Below, one piece after another: positions 50,535 to 59,865 of a DNA stretch of 64,000 nucleotides. A model generated the notes under the pieces. That model was not told where the DNA came from and did not search any database. It saw nothing but the letters and a program-made list of their open reading frames with translations. The stretch comes from ZC4RG17 sp036259475. Its GTDB lineage: Bacteria > Actinomycetota > Acidimicrobiia > Spongiisociales > ZC4RG35. The DNA is taken from positions 52,383-116,382 of the forward strand of contig DATABS010000013.1 of assembly GCA_036259475.1 (NCBI GenBank), in the 5' to 3' direction. The position numbers and the translations under genes were made by a program. Every line of letters starts with the position of its first letter. Within the stretch, counting starts at the first letter, position 1.

Positions 50535-52232
50535 ATGAGTGACCCTCGCACCCCCAGCGAGAACATGGTCGGCCGCGTGATCGGAACCGACGACGCCACC
50601 CCTCTCGAGTTCTGGGTGGCGGTAGCGCCGGGGGAGTACCTCCAGCTAGACGACGTCGTGGCTTTGGAGCGGGTGCTGCCCACCGGGGAGTCCGTCCGGG
50701 TCTACGGAATGGTGTCCCAGGTACGGGCTCGTCATGAGGGCGCCAGATTCGACTCCGATGTGTTCCTGATCTCGGACGGCGTCCTACCTGCCGAGGTGTC
50801 GGAGGCCGCCAAGGTCACTGCCACCCGGTTCGAGCCCGAGGTGTTCGTCCCGCCCCGGCCCGGCCAGCCCGTCGATCGGGCGCAGGGCGACGAGCGTGAT
50901 CGAGCGCTGTTCTTCGATCGGATGGACAGGCGTCTCGCCATCGGACTGACGCGCGACAACGCGCCCCTGTTCGTCAACTTCGAGTTCCTCAATGGGGAGA
51001 GGGGCGCCCACGTCAACATCTCGGGTGTCTCGGGCGTGGCCACCAAGACCACCTATGCCACGTTCCTACTCCACTCGCTCTTCAACGGAGCGGTCCTCGG
51101 GCCGGGGGCGGTCAATACCAAGGCTCTGATCTTCAACGTCAAGGGGGAGGATCTGCTTCACCTCGACCGGCCCAACGCGGTGCTCGAGGACGACCAACTG
51201 GTCCGCTATCGGGCGCTCGGGCTTCCGTCCGACCCTTTCAAGTCGGTCGGCTTCTACGCTCCGCCCAGGGTCGACTCCGAGACGTTGCGGGCCGACGTCT
51301 ACTCCCGGTCCGACGTGACCAGCTTCTGTTGGTCGCTGGCAGAGTTCTGTCACGACGAGCTCTTGCCGTTCCTGTTCGCCGACGCCGAAGACGACCGGGC
51401 TCAGTACACCATGGTCGTCTACTCAGTGATGGCCCAGCTCAAACGGGCCACCCGCCGCGACGACGGCTCGGTCACGATCGAGGGAACCACGGTTCGCAGC
51501 TTTCGCCAGCTCGTCGAGCTCATCACCGACAAGGTACTGAGTGAGGACGAGGGGCCCGTCTGGGCCGGTACGGCCATCGGACGGGGAACGGTCAACGCCT
51601 TCGTCCGCCGGCTCAACTCGGCGGTGCGCCACCTCGAGCGCCTCATCCGGGGCAACCTGTCGGATCCGGAGCGTCATCGGGTTCGGACCGACGACCATCG
51701 GGTCACGGTGGTCGACCTCCACAACCTCAACGACCGTGCCAAACGCTTCGTGGTGGGCGTGACGGTGCAGCGGGCGTTCGAGCAGAAAGAGCGACAGGGA
51801 CGGCAGGGCGACGACGACCTGCTGTTCCTGGTCCTCGACGAGTTGAACAAGTACGCCCCCCGGGACGGGTCGAGTCCGATCAAGGAGATCCTGCTCGACG
51901 TCGCCGAGCGAGGAAGGAGCCTGGGGATCATCCTCATCGGAGCCCAGCAGACCGCCTCGGAGGTGGAACGCCGGATCATCGCCAACTCGTCGATCCGGGT
52001 GGTGGGTCGCCTCGACTCGGCCGAGGCCTCGCGCGAGGAGTACGGGTTCCTCCCCTCTGTGCATCGTCAGCGGGCCACGATCATCAAACCGGGCACCATG
52101 CTGATAAGCCAGCCCGAGCTCCCGCTGCCGCTGGTGGCCGAGTTCCCCTTCCCCGCCTGGGCGACGCGTCCCTCGGAGGCGGTCGTGAGCGGTGGTGATG
52201 CCCCCGACGACCCCTTCCAGGGTCTCGGCTGA
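50535..52232 (+). CDS. herA: HerA-like DNA translocase ATPase
   Basis: 565 residues. HerA (DUF87) hexameric helicase-translocase type: N-terminal HAS-barrel-like domain (about 10-80, with VGRVIGTDDATPLEFWVAV), P-loop region NISGVSGVATKTTYATFLL (about 159-177; the residue before Lys is Thr rather than Gly), Walker B LLFLVLDELNKYAPRDG (about 429-445) and a sensor block GAQQTASEVERRIIANSSIR (about 475-494). In archaea HerA pairs with NurA to pull and resect DNA ends. Followed by sbcD, sbcC and nurA on the same strand. ATG follows TACTCT by 8 nt; a 147-nt gap separates it from sbcD, which has its own -10 box. Confidence 0.8.
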   Translation: MSDPRTPSENMVGRVIGTDDATPLEFWVAVAPGEYLQLDDVVALERVLPTGESVRVYGMVSQVRARHEGARFDSDVFLISDGVLPAEVSEAAKVTATRFEPEVFVPPRPGQPVDRAQGDERDRALFFDRMDRRLAIGLTRDNAPLFVNFEFLNGERGAHVNISGVSGVATKTTYATFLLHSLFNGAVLGPGAVNTKALIFNVKGEDLLHLDRPNAVLEDDQLVRYRALGLPSDPFKSVGFYAPPRVDSETLRADVYSRSDVTSFCWSLAEFCHDELLPFLFADAEDDRAQYTMVVYSVMAQLKRATRRDDGSVTIEGTTVRSFRQLVELITDKVLSEDEGPVWAGTAIGRGTVNAFVRRLNSAVRHLERLIRGNLSDPERHRVRTDDHRVTVVDLHNLNDRAKRFVVGVTVQRAFEQKERQGRQGDDDLLFLVLDELNKYAPRDGSSPIKEILLDVAERGRSLGIILIGAQQTASEVERRIIANSSIRVVGRLDSAEASREEYGFLPSVHRQRATIIKPGTMLISQPELPLPLVAEFPFPAWATRPSEAVVSGGDAPDDPFQGLG

Positions 52233-52379
52233 CCCTCCAAGCGCCCTACCCGACAGTTGGGTCATTCTGCGAAGCCTTTTACGGCGTAGCGGCGGAAAAA
52301 TCTTCACAGGAAGGGTTGCCGGAGGCCCTTCCCGGCTAAACAACCGAATCTGTCACACCCTTCACCTACTCTCGACGGC

Positions 52380-53513
52380 GTGAAGATCCTGCATACCGCC
52401 GACTGGCACCTCGGGCGCACGATCCGGGGCCGCAGCCGCCTCGACGAGCAGACTGACGTCCTCTCCGAAGTGGTCGAGATCGCCTCACACGAGGCGGTCG
52501 ATCTGGTGTTGGTCGCCGGCGACCAGTTCGACACAGCCAGCCCGACTCCCGCCGCCGAACGATTGGCCTATCGCACCCTGCTCCAACTGGCCGAGGTGGC
52601 GCCGGTGGTGATGGTCGCCGGCAACCACGACCATCCTCGCCGCCTCGAAGCCGTCGCTCCGCTCCTCGAACTGGGTCGGGTGACGGTCGGTTCCTCGGTT
52701 GCCCGGCCCGATGATGGCGGGGTGGTGCGGCCGGTCGAGGGTGTCCGCGTCGCCTTGATCCCCTTCTTGTCCCAGAGGGGGATAGTCAGCGCCAGCGACC
52801 TGATGGCACTCGAGGCGGACCAGCAGGGCGCGAAGTTCGCCGACCGGATGGATCAGATCATCTCCGCCTTGTGTGAAGGCGTGACGGCGGACGAGGTCAA
52901 CATCGTCCTTGGCCATGTCATGGTCCACGGCGGCGATACCGGAGGAGGTGAGCGAGCCGCCCACACGGTTTTCGACTATTCCATTCCGGCCCAGGCCTTC
53001 CCACCGACCCTGTCGTATGTGGCTCTCGGTCATCTCCACCGCCACCAGAAGATGCCGGCGGCAGCTCCTGTCTGGTACTCCGGCGCTCCGCAACAGCTCG
53101 ACTTCGGCGAAGTGGACGACAGCAAGGGTGTCCTGATCGTCGAAGCGGAGCCCGCCCTTCCTGCCCGCGTGGAGTTCCGACCGCTCACGTCGGGACGGAA
53201 GTTGCGCATCCTCCGCGGCACCCTCGAGCAGGTGGAGGCGGCGGCGGGCGATCTGAACGAGACCGACTATGTCCGCGTGGTGCTCGACGAGACGGCCCGG
53301 GCCGGATTGGCCGACACGGTCCGCCAGCTCGTTCCGCAAGCGGTCGACGTTGTCCTCGATCCGGCCCGGCGCCATCCGCGCCAGCGGCGCAGCAGCCGGG
53401 CCGGGCGGACCCATCGAGAACTGTTCGTCGAGTACCTGCAAGAGGTCGACTTCCACGACCGGCGGGTGGTGGAGCTCTTCGACGAGCTGATGGAGGAGGC
53501 GCATGAGGCCTGA
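52380..53513 (+). CDS. sbcD: SbcD/Mre11 exonuclease subunit
   Basis: 377 residues. Metallophosphoesterase motifs in order: HTADWHLGR (about 5-13), VAGDQFDT (about 45-52), VAGNHDHPRRL (about 79-89), LGHVMVHGGD (about 178-187) and VALGHLHRHQ (about 216-225). The C-terminal capping domain runs to about 377. Forms an ATP-dependent nuclease with SbcC that opens hairpins and resects ends. GTG 52380 lies 7 nt after TACTCT, so the gene has a leaderless promoter of its own. The gene end overlaps sbcC by 11 nt. Confidence 0.95.
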   Translation: MKILHTADWHLGRTIRGRSRLDEQTDVLSEVVEIASHEAVDLVLVAGDQFDTASPTPAAERLAYRTLLQLAEVAPVVMVAGNHDHPRRLEAVAPLLELGRVTVGSSVARPDDGGVVRPVEGVRVALIPFLSQRGIVSASDLMALEADQQGAKFADRMDQIISALCEGVTADEVNIVLGHVMVHGGDTGGGERAAHTVFDYSIPAQAFPPTLSYVALGHLHRHQKMPAAAPVWYSGAPQQLDFGEVDDSKGVLIVEAEPALPARVEFRPLTSGRKLRILRGTLEQVEAAAGDLNETDYVRVVLDETARAGLADTVRQLVPQAVDVVLDPARRHPRQRRSSRAGRTHRELFVEYLQEVDFHDRRVVELFDELMEEAHEA

Positions 53514-55869
53514 ACGGCTGGAGATGTCCGGCTTCGCTCCGTTCCGGGACCGCACAGAGGTCGACTTCCGAAACCTTGAATTGTTCGCCCTCACCGGTCC
53601 GACCGGGGCCGGCAAGAGCTCGGTGATCGACGCTCTCACCTTTGCCCTTTACGGCAGCGTCGCCCGATATGACCGACGAAGCGTCGGCCCCATCATCTCG
53701 CTCGGAGCCGCCGAGGCGCGTATTCGCTTCGACTTCACGGTCGAGGGCACGCCCTATACCGCTGCCCGTGTCGTGCGCCGCACGGCGGCCGGCGGGGCGA
53801 CCACCGCCGAGGCCCGGCTGGAGAGCGACGGGCAGGTGCTCGCCTCCGGAGCCGCCGAGGTGACGGCGGCAGTCGAGCGACTGCTGGGGCTGGCCATCGA
53901 TCACTTCACCCGGTCTGTCGTGCTTCCCCAGGGTGAGTTCGCCGCCTTCCTCCATGACACCCCCGCCGGCCAGCAGGACCTGGTCAAAGCTCTTCTCGAC
54001 ATGGGGCTCCTGGACACGGTCCGGAAGTCGGCCACCGAACGGGCCAAGACGGCGGAGGCCCTGGCGGACCAGGCCCGAACCCGCCGCGATGACCTGTCTG
54101 ACGCCACCGAAGAGGCCGAAAAGGAGGCGGGAGCGCGCCTCGCCCGTCTGGAGCAGCTGGTCGAAGCCGTCACATCGGCTGAAGAGGCGATCGACGAGGC
54201 ACAGGAGGCGGCCAAGGCGAAGGCCACCGAGGTCGAGACCCTGGAAAACCAGGCACGGCTGGTGGCCGCGGTCCGGATCCCCGAGGGATTGACAGATCTG
54301 GCCGAGAAGCTCGCTTCCCTCAAGGCGGAGGTGGCCAAGTCTGAGAAGCAGGTCGCTCGGGCCGAGGAAGCGTTGGCGACTGTCACGACCGAGGCGGAGG
54401 CACTTCCCAGCGCCGAATCGCTCGAGACGGCCAGCAGCCTCATCATCGACTTGTCAGAGGCGCGCCAACGCCGGGACGCCATCGATCTCGAGCGGTTGGC
54501 GGCGGAACGTACCGATGCCGAAAAGCGATTGAGCGAACTGCAGAAAGTGTGTGACGCCGCCCGTAAGGCGCTCGAGGATGCGCGTTCCCGCCACGCCGCC
54601 CACGCCCTCACCAAGGGTCTCGTGGCGGGAGATCCGTGTCCCGTCTGCCGACAGCCCTTGCTCGAAGGGCCTGGGGATCCGCCGGCCGATCTCGGTGAGG
54701 GCGAAGCGGCCCTGGAGGCGGCGGAGAAGGCTCTCGACCGCGCCAGGACCCTACACCGACAGGCCGAGGCGGCGGCGGCCGAAGGGCGCGTCGGCCACCA
54801 GGCGGCAAGCGCCACGGTGTCGCAGATCGAATCGCGCCTGTCGGGGCTGCCCCAGGGCGAGGCACTTTCCGAGGCGATCACCGCCCGCGCCGCCGTCGAC
54901 CAGCGAATGACGGATGCCAGGGAGCAGCTGAAGGTTGCCCGCCAGGATTTCGCCCTGGTGCGAGAAGCAGTGAGTGAGCTCGAGAACGCCGAGAAGCAGG
55001 CGTGGTATGACTTTTCCGAACTACGCGACAGAGTGGCCGCGCTCGGCCCGCCCGCAGCGGAGCGGGACGATCTGGGCGAGGCCTGGCGCAGGCTGCTGGG
55101 CTGGGCCCAAGCCACTCAGGTGAGCATCGCCGAGCAGCTGACGCAGGCGGTGGCGGCAGCCGAGGATGCCGCCGCCGCCGTGCAGAAGCAGACGGACGAG
55201 GTCGAGCAGCTGTTGGAGGACGCCCACGTCAGCGGCCAGGGACGGCCGACGACCCGACTCGCTGCCGCCGTCGCCATGGCCAACGCCGAGCACGACCGAA
55301 TCCGGGAACGGCGAGGCGAGCGTGAGGCCGCCCAGACTCAGCTCAACGAATTCACCGAGAAGGCGGCCGTCGCCACCGCTCTCGCCAACCACATGAAGGC
55401 GAATCGGTTCGAAGGGTGGCTGCTATCCGAGGCTCTCGCCGGTCTGGTGGACGGAGCCAACACCCTCCTTGCCGACCTCACCTCCGGCTGCTACTCGCTG
55501 GCTCTACAGGAGCGCTCGATCGAGGTGGTGGACCACCGCAATGCCGACGAACACCGCTCGGTCAGGAGTCTTTCAGGAGGTGAGACCTTCCTCGTCTCCT
55601 TGGCGCTCGCCTTGTCGCTCGGCGAGCAGCTGACCAACCTGTCCGAGCGGGGCGGGGCGCGCCTGGAGGCGATATTCCTCGATGAGGGATTCGGCAGTCT
55701 CGACGCCGCCACCCTCGAGACGGTGTCGGTGGTCGTCACCGAGCTCGCCTCCCAAGGCCGCATCGTGGGCGTAGTGACCCACGTCAAGGAACTCGCCGAA
55801 CAGATCCCGACTCGGTTCGAGGTCCGGACCGGCCCCGCCGGCAGCACCGTCGAAAGAGTCGAGCAATGA
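53503..55869 (+). CDS. sbcC: SbcC/Rad50 ATPase subunit
   Basis: 788 residues, shorter than E. coli SbcC (about 1050) because the coiled coils are short. Walker A TGPTGAGKSSVIDALTFALY (about 31-50), Q-loop QGEFAAFLHD (about 143-152), coiled coil about 175-370, zinc hook GDPCPVCRQPLL (CPVC about 378-381), returning coiled coil about 400-620, ABC signature LSGGETFLVSLALALSLGEQ (about 688-707), Walker B AIFLDEGFGSLD (about 724-735). Dimerises and, by ATP, drives SbcD. Overlaps sbcD by 11 nt and nurA by 4 nt, so all three are tightly coupled. Confidence 0.95.
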   Translation: MRPERLEMSGFAPFRDRTEVDFRNLELFALTGPTGAGKSSVIDALTFALYGSVARYDRRSVGPIISLGAAEARIRFDFTVEGTPYTAARVVRRTAAGGATTAEARLESDGQVLASGAAEVTAAVERLLGLAIDHFTRSVVLPQGEFAAFLHDTPAGQQDLVKALLDMGLLDTVRKSATERAKTAEALADQARTRRDDLSDATEEAEKEAGARLARLEQLVEAVTSAEEAIDEAQEAAKAKATEVETLENQARLVAAVRIPEGLTDLAEKLASLKAEVAKSEKQVARAEEALATVTTEAEALPSAESLETASSLIIDLSEARQRRDAIDLERLAAERTDAEKRLSELQKVCDAARKALEDARSRHAAHALTKGLVAGDPCPVCRQPLLEGPGDPPADLGEGEAALEAAEKALDRARTLHRQAEAAAAEGRVGHQAASATVSQIESRLSGLPQGEALSEAITARAAVDQRMTDAREQLKVARQDFALVREAVSELENAEKQAWYDFSELRDRVAALGPPAAERDDLGEAWRRLLGWAQATQVSIAEQLTQAVAAAEDAAAAVQKQTDEVEQLLEDAHVSGQGRPTTRLAAAVAMANAEHDRIRERRGEREAAQTQLNEFTEKAAVATALANHMKANRFEGWLLSEALAGLVDGANTLLADLTSGCYSLALQERSIEVVDHRNADEHRSVRSLSGGETFLVSLALALSLGEQLTNLSERGGARLEAIFLDEGFGSLDAATLETVSVVVTELASQGRIVGVVTHVKELAEQIPTRFEVRTGPAGSTVERVEQ

Positions 55870-56801
55870 CCACCCAGCCAACAGACATGCGGTACACGGT
55901 GGCCCAGTGGTCCCCGGAGTATGGAGTGCCGACGGAGCCGGAGCTCGAGGATGCCAGCGACCGCGTCGATGCGGGGATCGAGCTGCCGGTCGGGCAATGG
56001 CGCGAGATCATGCCCGACGTAGACCCGGCCGACGATGTCTTGTTCATCGACGGTGTCCGCCGGGTCGACGCCAACCTATGGATCGAGCAACCGGGAGGTC
56101 GGCCCGCCCTGGGGCTCGCCGCCACCTACGCCGCCGGCGCAGTCCGCAGCAACGGCACGGCCCAGGTGGTGGAGGCGCGGGTCGAGCGGGGGCTGTTCAC
56201 CTCCGCGGCGGGAGCGGCCGACCTCGTCACGACCTGCGGAACGTATTCCGTGCGGGCCACTTCCGGTGGTACGCCCGAAGAATTGTGGCTCGGCATCCAG
56301 CAGAGGATGGGTGAGCTGGAGGGGGTGGTCGCCGTGGCCCCGTCCGGAGCTGCTCTCATCATCGCCGACGGCCCCCTCTCCCATCATCGTCACGCCGAGG
56401 GGGCGGTGGGGTATGTCAAGCGGGAGCACGTCGAGTATCTGCCTGTCGACCTGTGGGAGGTGAAGTATGGGTTGGCGGTTGGGCGGCGGACACCGCTCTT
56501 CGTCACCACTACCTCATGGTCGCGATACTCGTGGTACGTCCGCCTGGCCAACGGGGCCGGACCGGCGGAGGGTCTGGTCCGCTGCGAGGTGAGCGCGGAC
56601 ACGGACATAGGCGCCGCCGTTCGTGTCGCCGACCGGGTGACTGCCACCCTTCCCCGTTTCGCCTCCGCTCCCCACAAGGATCCGCGGGCTCCCGAGAACC
56701 TCTATCCGATCGCCGGGCTCGAACGGGAGCTTCGGCGCCGCCTGGGTGACCAGCAGCTCATGTACCGGGCGTTGCGGGTGGCCGCCTGGCGGGCAGCGTG
56801 A
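55866..56801 (+). CDS. nurA: NurA-domain 5'-3' nuclease
   Basis: 311 residues. NurA core: VLFIDGVRRVDANLWIE (about 58-74, catalytic Asp about 62), AVAPSGAALIIADGPLSHHR (about 158-177, second Asp), GYVKREHVEYLP (about 183-194), a strand SWYVRLANGAGPAEGLVRCE (about 224-243) and the C-terminal AGLERELRRRLGDQQLMY with the usual closing helices. In archaea NurA is fed DNA by HerA. Here the ATG overlaps the sbcC stop (ATGA). The bacterial form is divergent, so the call relies on the acidic motifs and the herA-sbcDC context. Confidence 0.8.
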   Translation: MTTQPTDMRYTVAQWSPEYGVPTEPELEDASDRVDAGIELPVGQWREIMPDVDPADDVLFIDGVRRVDANLWIEQPGGRPALGLAATYAAGAVRSNGTAQVVEARVERGLFTSAAGAADLVTTCGTYSVRATSGGTPEELWLGIQQRMGELEGVVAVAPSGAALIIADGPLSHHRHAEGAVGYVKREHVEYLPVDLWEVKYGLAVGRRTPLFVTTTSWSRYSWYVRLANGAGPAEGLVRCEVSADTDIGAAVRVADRVTATLPRFASAPHKDPRAPENLYPIAGLERELRRRLGDQQLMYRALRVAAWRAA

Positions 56802-57281
56802 TCAGCTGACCGTCGGGCGGAGGGCGGTTGGCACCGTCCCTCCGCCGTCGGGTGTGGGGACCGCAGGAGCTTCGCTCCGCGGTGTACCCGTTAATCCCCG
56901 ATTCGGCGTCGGGATGTCAAACGAGGCGGTGAGGCGGGCGGCGTCATCGAAGGTGAGCAGCTCTCTCACCTGACGGTGCTGCGCCGTTTCCCCGGTCATC
57001 GGCCCCGTTTCGTCGCGGACGACGGCCTCCGGCCTAGGAAGCGGCTCCGCCGTCTGCGGCGACGTGCCGGCGAGCCCGACCGCCACGACGAGGGCGGCAC
57101 CGGCCAGAGCGGCGCTGGCCGTCAACGGCCGGATCAGGCTCGACCCATCGAAGAACGCCAGGCGCCTCCTCGGTCGGCTCTTTCGGGGAGCTTGGCGGAC
57201 CTGTCGAGCGAGATAGCCGTCCATCGCCTCCACCCACTGGGGGATGTCGGGTGAGGCGGGGCGCCGCATCTCAGATCGCAT
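56802..57281 (-). CDS. Single-pass membrane protein, probable anti-sigma factor
   Basis: 159 residues. ATG 57281 has GGAGG 6 nt upstream, and the gene overlaps the sigma gene by 11 nt. N-terminal cytosolic part (about 1-48) has MDGYLARQVRQAPRK and basic KSRPRRR before a transmembrane helix at about 53-73 (LTASAALAGAALVVAVGLAG). The outer part is Pro/Thr-rich, without a recognised domain, and contains TFDDAARLTASFDIP. No zinc-type HxxxCxxC is seen. Anti-sigma role is inferred from the overlap with the sigma gene. Convergent with nurA, adjacent to the base. Confidence 0.55.
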   Translation of the reverse strand: MRSEMRRPASPDIPQWVEAMDGYLARQVRQAPRKSRPRRRLAFFDGSSLIRPLTASAALAGAALVVAVGLAGTSPQTAEPLPRPEAVVRDETGPMTGETAQHRQVRELLTFDDAARLTASFDIPTPNRGLTGTPRSEAPAVPTPDGGGTVPTALRPTVS

Positions 57282-57861
57282 ACTTCGCCTCCACCTCGAT
57301 GAGGATTCCGTCGGTCTCGAGGGAGTCACGTACGGACCTCCGGGCCCGGGACAGTCTGAGGCGGGCCGCATTGGGCGTGATCCCCAGGGAGTACGCCGCC
57401 TCGCTGGGCGTGAGGCCGTCGTATGCAACGAGCTCGAGTACCTCTCGCTCCGACTTGGACAACCGTCGCAGGGCCTCTTCGAGGGCCGGGGCCTGGCGGG
57501 CAGCGTCGAGAGCCGCTGCCACGGCCTCCTCTTCGCTCTCGGTGAAGCGGGGAAAGACGTTGGAAGCCTTGGTCAACAGCCGACTCCGGCTGGCATTTCT
57601 GCGTCTCTGACGGGAAACGAGGCGGCGCGAAATGCCGAACAGCCAGGGAAGGGCGGTTTCTGTCTCCGGGCGGTAGCGTTCGGCTGCTTGAAGGGCGACG
57701 AGGAAGCAGTCGCCCACCAGGTCGGAGACGTCTTCTGGTGTGGCACAACGTCGGATCGCATAAGTCGTCACCGCCTGCACGTGGCGGCGGAAGAAGATCG
57801 AGTACGCCTGGGCGTCGCCGCTCGCCGCTCCAGACAACAACTCCGCGTCCGTACGGTCCAC
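57271..57861 (-). CDS. ECF-type sigma-70 factor
   Basis: 196 residues. Sigma2: GDAQAYSIFFRRHVQAVTTYAI with LVGDCFLVALQAAERYR, WLFGISRRLVSRQRRR (about 74-89). Sigma4: LRRLSKSEREVLELVAYD (about 132-149) and LTPSEAAYSLGITPNAARLRLSR (about 150-172). GTG 57861 is 7 nt after TAGAGT on the minus strand, consistent with a leaderless mRNA. The downstream gene overlaps its stop and likely encodes the anti-sigma factor. The stimulus is unknown. Confidence 0.9.
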   Translation of the reverse strand: MDRTDAELLSGAASGDAQAYSIFFRRHVQAVTTYAIRRCATPEDVSDLVGDCFLVALQAAERYRPETETALPWLFGISRRLVSRQRRRNASRSRLLTKASNVFPRFTESEEEAVAAALDAARQAPALEEALRRLSKSEREVLELVAYDGLTPSEAAYSLGITPNAARLRLSRARRSVRDSLETDGILIEVEAKYAI

Positions 57862-57915
57862 CACGACAACTCTATGCGCGCCGCCCTTTCGGCATGTCAA
57901 ACATGGGGATTGTTG

Positions 57916-57942
57916 GGAGGGGACCCGACGGGCGTCCCCTCC
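57916..57942 (-). terminator. Stem-loop after the ABC substrate-binding gene
   Basis: GGAGGGGAC and GTCCCCTCC (9 bp) with a 9-nt loop, 13 nt beyond the stop of the minus-strand binding-protein gene. Few T residues follow. Confidence 0.6.
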
Positions 57943-57954
57943 GCTCGCGCCGTC

Positions 57955-59865
57955 CTATCGGAGAACGAAGTCGGCGGCGTTGGCCAGAGGTCCGGCCGAG
58001 TTCGCATCGGGGGCGACGGCCCCCTTGGCAACCAGGTCGTTGCTGTAGGCGTAGAAATCGGGCTTCTGAGTCAGCGGAATCATGAACAGCCCCTGCTCGG
58101 GATCCTGGTCGAGCGTCGTCACCCAGGTGTCGAGCTCGTTGTAGCAAGCAGCCCTCTCGTCGTCGTCGAGGGTGGCGTTGCACTCCGCCGCGAACTGGTC
58201 GAACTCCTCGTTCCGGAACCCGTATGGATTACCAGTGGCGGGAACCGGCTCGCCGGCCTCATCCTCGACCACCCCGCCGGAGAGGTAGCTCGTGATCTGA
58301 CCGCCCGGCCATGGTCCACCCACCCAGGCGAACTGCATTATGTCGAGGAGGTTGGGATCCCCGAGCTCGCCGCCGGAGGCCGATGCCAGCAGGTTGTCGG
58401 ATGAGAACGGGCGCGTCGTGAAGTAATCAGAGCCCGGCACGTTGTCGATCGTGATCTCGATCCCGGCCGCTTGCATCTGCGCCTGGATGATCTGCTGCTG
58501 CAGCTCGCGTAGGGCGTTGCCGCCGGTCGTGCCCACGCGGAGGGTCAGACGACCGAGCTCGGGATGGGCATAGATCCCATCCCCGCCTTCCGTATAGCCG
58601 GCCGATTCCAGGGCCGCCCGGGCCGATTCCACGTCGCCCATGCCGTAGCCCTTCTCGCCCTGGTGATCCTCATATACCTCCTGATTCGCCATCCACATGG
58701 TGTTGCCCAGACCGGCCGGGTCGAGGACGTCACCCAGGATCGGGGCGTACAGGGTCTCGACGACCTGGCCCTTGTCGATCGCAAAGGCAAGAGCTTCGCG
58801 GACCTCCGGTTGGGCGAGGTGAGGATTGAGGACGTTGAACCCCCAATGCTCGTAGATCGGGCCGGGGATCGCCGCCACGGTGAAGCGGTCGTCCATGTTG
58901 ATCTCCTCGAAGGCGAGCTGTGGCTGCGTGAAGACGATGTGCGCCTCGCCTGCCTTGAGCGCATTGACCTGGGCGTCGGTGTCGGCCACCCAGTTGATTC
59001 GGATCCCGCTGACACAGGCGGCACCCCGGTTCTGGGCGTCAGGACTGACCGAGCCGTGATAATTGTCATTGCGGACGAGATGCATCGCGACCCCGAAGTC
59101 CCATGTGTCGAAGATCATCGGTCCTGAAGAGGGGAGCGGCTCGCCGTTCGCGCCGGTCCACGTGCGCTGCATTTCGTTCACCTCGGCGGCCCCGGCGCCC
59201 TCACCGAAGGCATGCGCCGGGAAGATGTTGGTGAAGATCGACTTCCATCCGGCGAAGAACGGATCGTAAGTGATCTCGAACTCGGTGTCCGAGACGACGG
59301 TGAAGTCGCTGATCTGGTCGTAGCCCTGCCGGGAGGAGATCAGATAGGTCCCACCACCCGACTCGGGGTCGTAGCCCTCCATGACCACGTTGTAGGTGAA
59401 CTCGACGTCGGCCGATGTCAACGGCTCGCCGTCTGACCACATCAGGTCGTCTCGCAGCCGGTGACTGATCGTGACGGAGCCGTTGTCATTGGCGACGACC
59501 TCGGCCTCCTCGGCGAGCAGTTCGGGATAGAAGTTCATGTCGGCGGTTGTCCCGTACAGGTCCTCCCACAGCACCTGCCAGACGTAGCTGGTGACCGCCA
59601 GATTGTTGTTCGGATCGTTGAGGTGCATGTCGGGTGGCTCCTGCTCGTGCGCCCAGACGAGCACCCCTTCCGAACCGTCGCAGTAGTTGTCTGTCTCCTC
59701 GGGTGCCATGGTCGTAGCCGAAGATGAGTCGGTGGCGGTGGTGTCGGTCGCCATGGTGTCGAGTGCCATCGAAGTGGCGGTCGCCCCGGTCGTGTCGGCC
59801 GGCTGTTCGGTTCCGCAGGCGACGAGCGCCAGCGCAATCACGGCCAGCAAGGTAAATCGCTTCAT
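57955..59865 (-). CDS. Peptide/dipeptide-type ABC importer, lipid-anchored binding protein
   Basis: 636 residues, family 5 extracellular solute-binding protein. Lipobox ALVAC (about 13-17), then a Thr/Ser linker (about 22-55), then the family-5 core: LRDDLMWSDGEPLTSADVEF (about 148-167), NLTY-type ends, and EALAFAIDKGQVVETLY (about 361-377). ATG 59865 has AGGAGG 8 nt upstream. The gene is divergent from the permease operon at 60047, with the likely shared promoter in between (59866-60046). Substrate specificity cannot be deduced; opine, dipeptide, oligopeptide or nickel types are all related. Confidence 0.92.
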   Translation of the reverse strand: MKRFTLLAVIALALVACGTEQPADTTGATATSMALDTMATDTTATDSSSATTMAPEETDNYCDGSEGVLVWAHEQEPPDMHLNDPNNNLAVTSYVWQVLWEDLYGTTADMNFYPELLAEEAEVVANDNGSVTISHRLRDDLMWSDGEPLTSADVEFTYNVVMEGYDPESGGGTYLISSRQGYDQISDFTVVSDTEFEITYDPFFAGWKSIFTNIFPAHAFGEGAGAAEVNEMQRTWTGANGEPLPSSGPMIFDTWDFGVAMHLVRNDNYHGSVSPDAQNRGAACVSGIRINWVADTDAQVNALKAGEAHIVFTQPQLAFEEINMDDRFTVAAIPGPIYEHWGFNVLNPHLAQPEVREALAFAIDKGQVVETLYAPILGDVLDPAGLGNTMWMANQEVYEDHQGEKGYGMGDVESARAALESAGYTEGGDGIYAHPELGRLTLRVGTTGGNALRELQQQIIQAQMQAAGIEITIDNVPGSDYFTTRPFSSDNLLASASGGELGDPNLLDIMQFAWVGGPWPGGQITSYLSGGVVEDEAGEPVPATGNPYGFRNEEFDQFAAECNATLDDDERAACYNELDTWVTTLDQDPEQGLFMIPLTQKPDFYAYSNDLVAKGAVAPDANSAGPLANAADFVLR

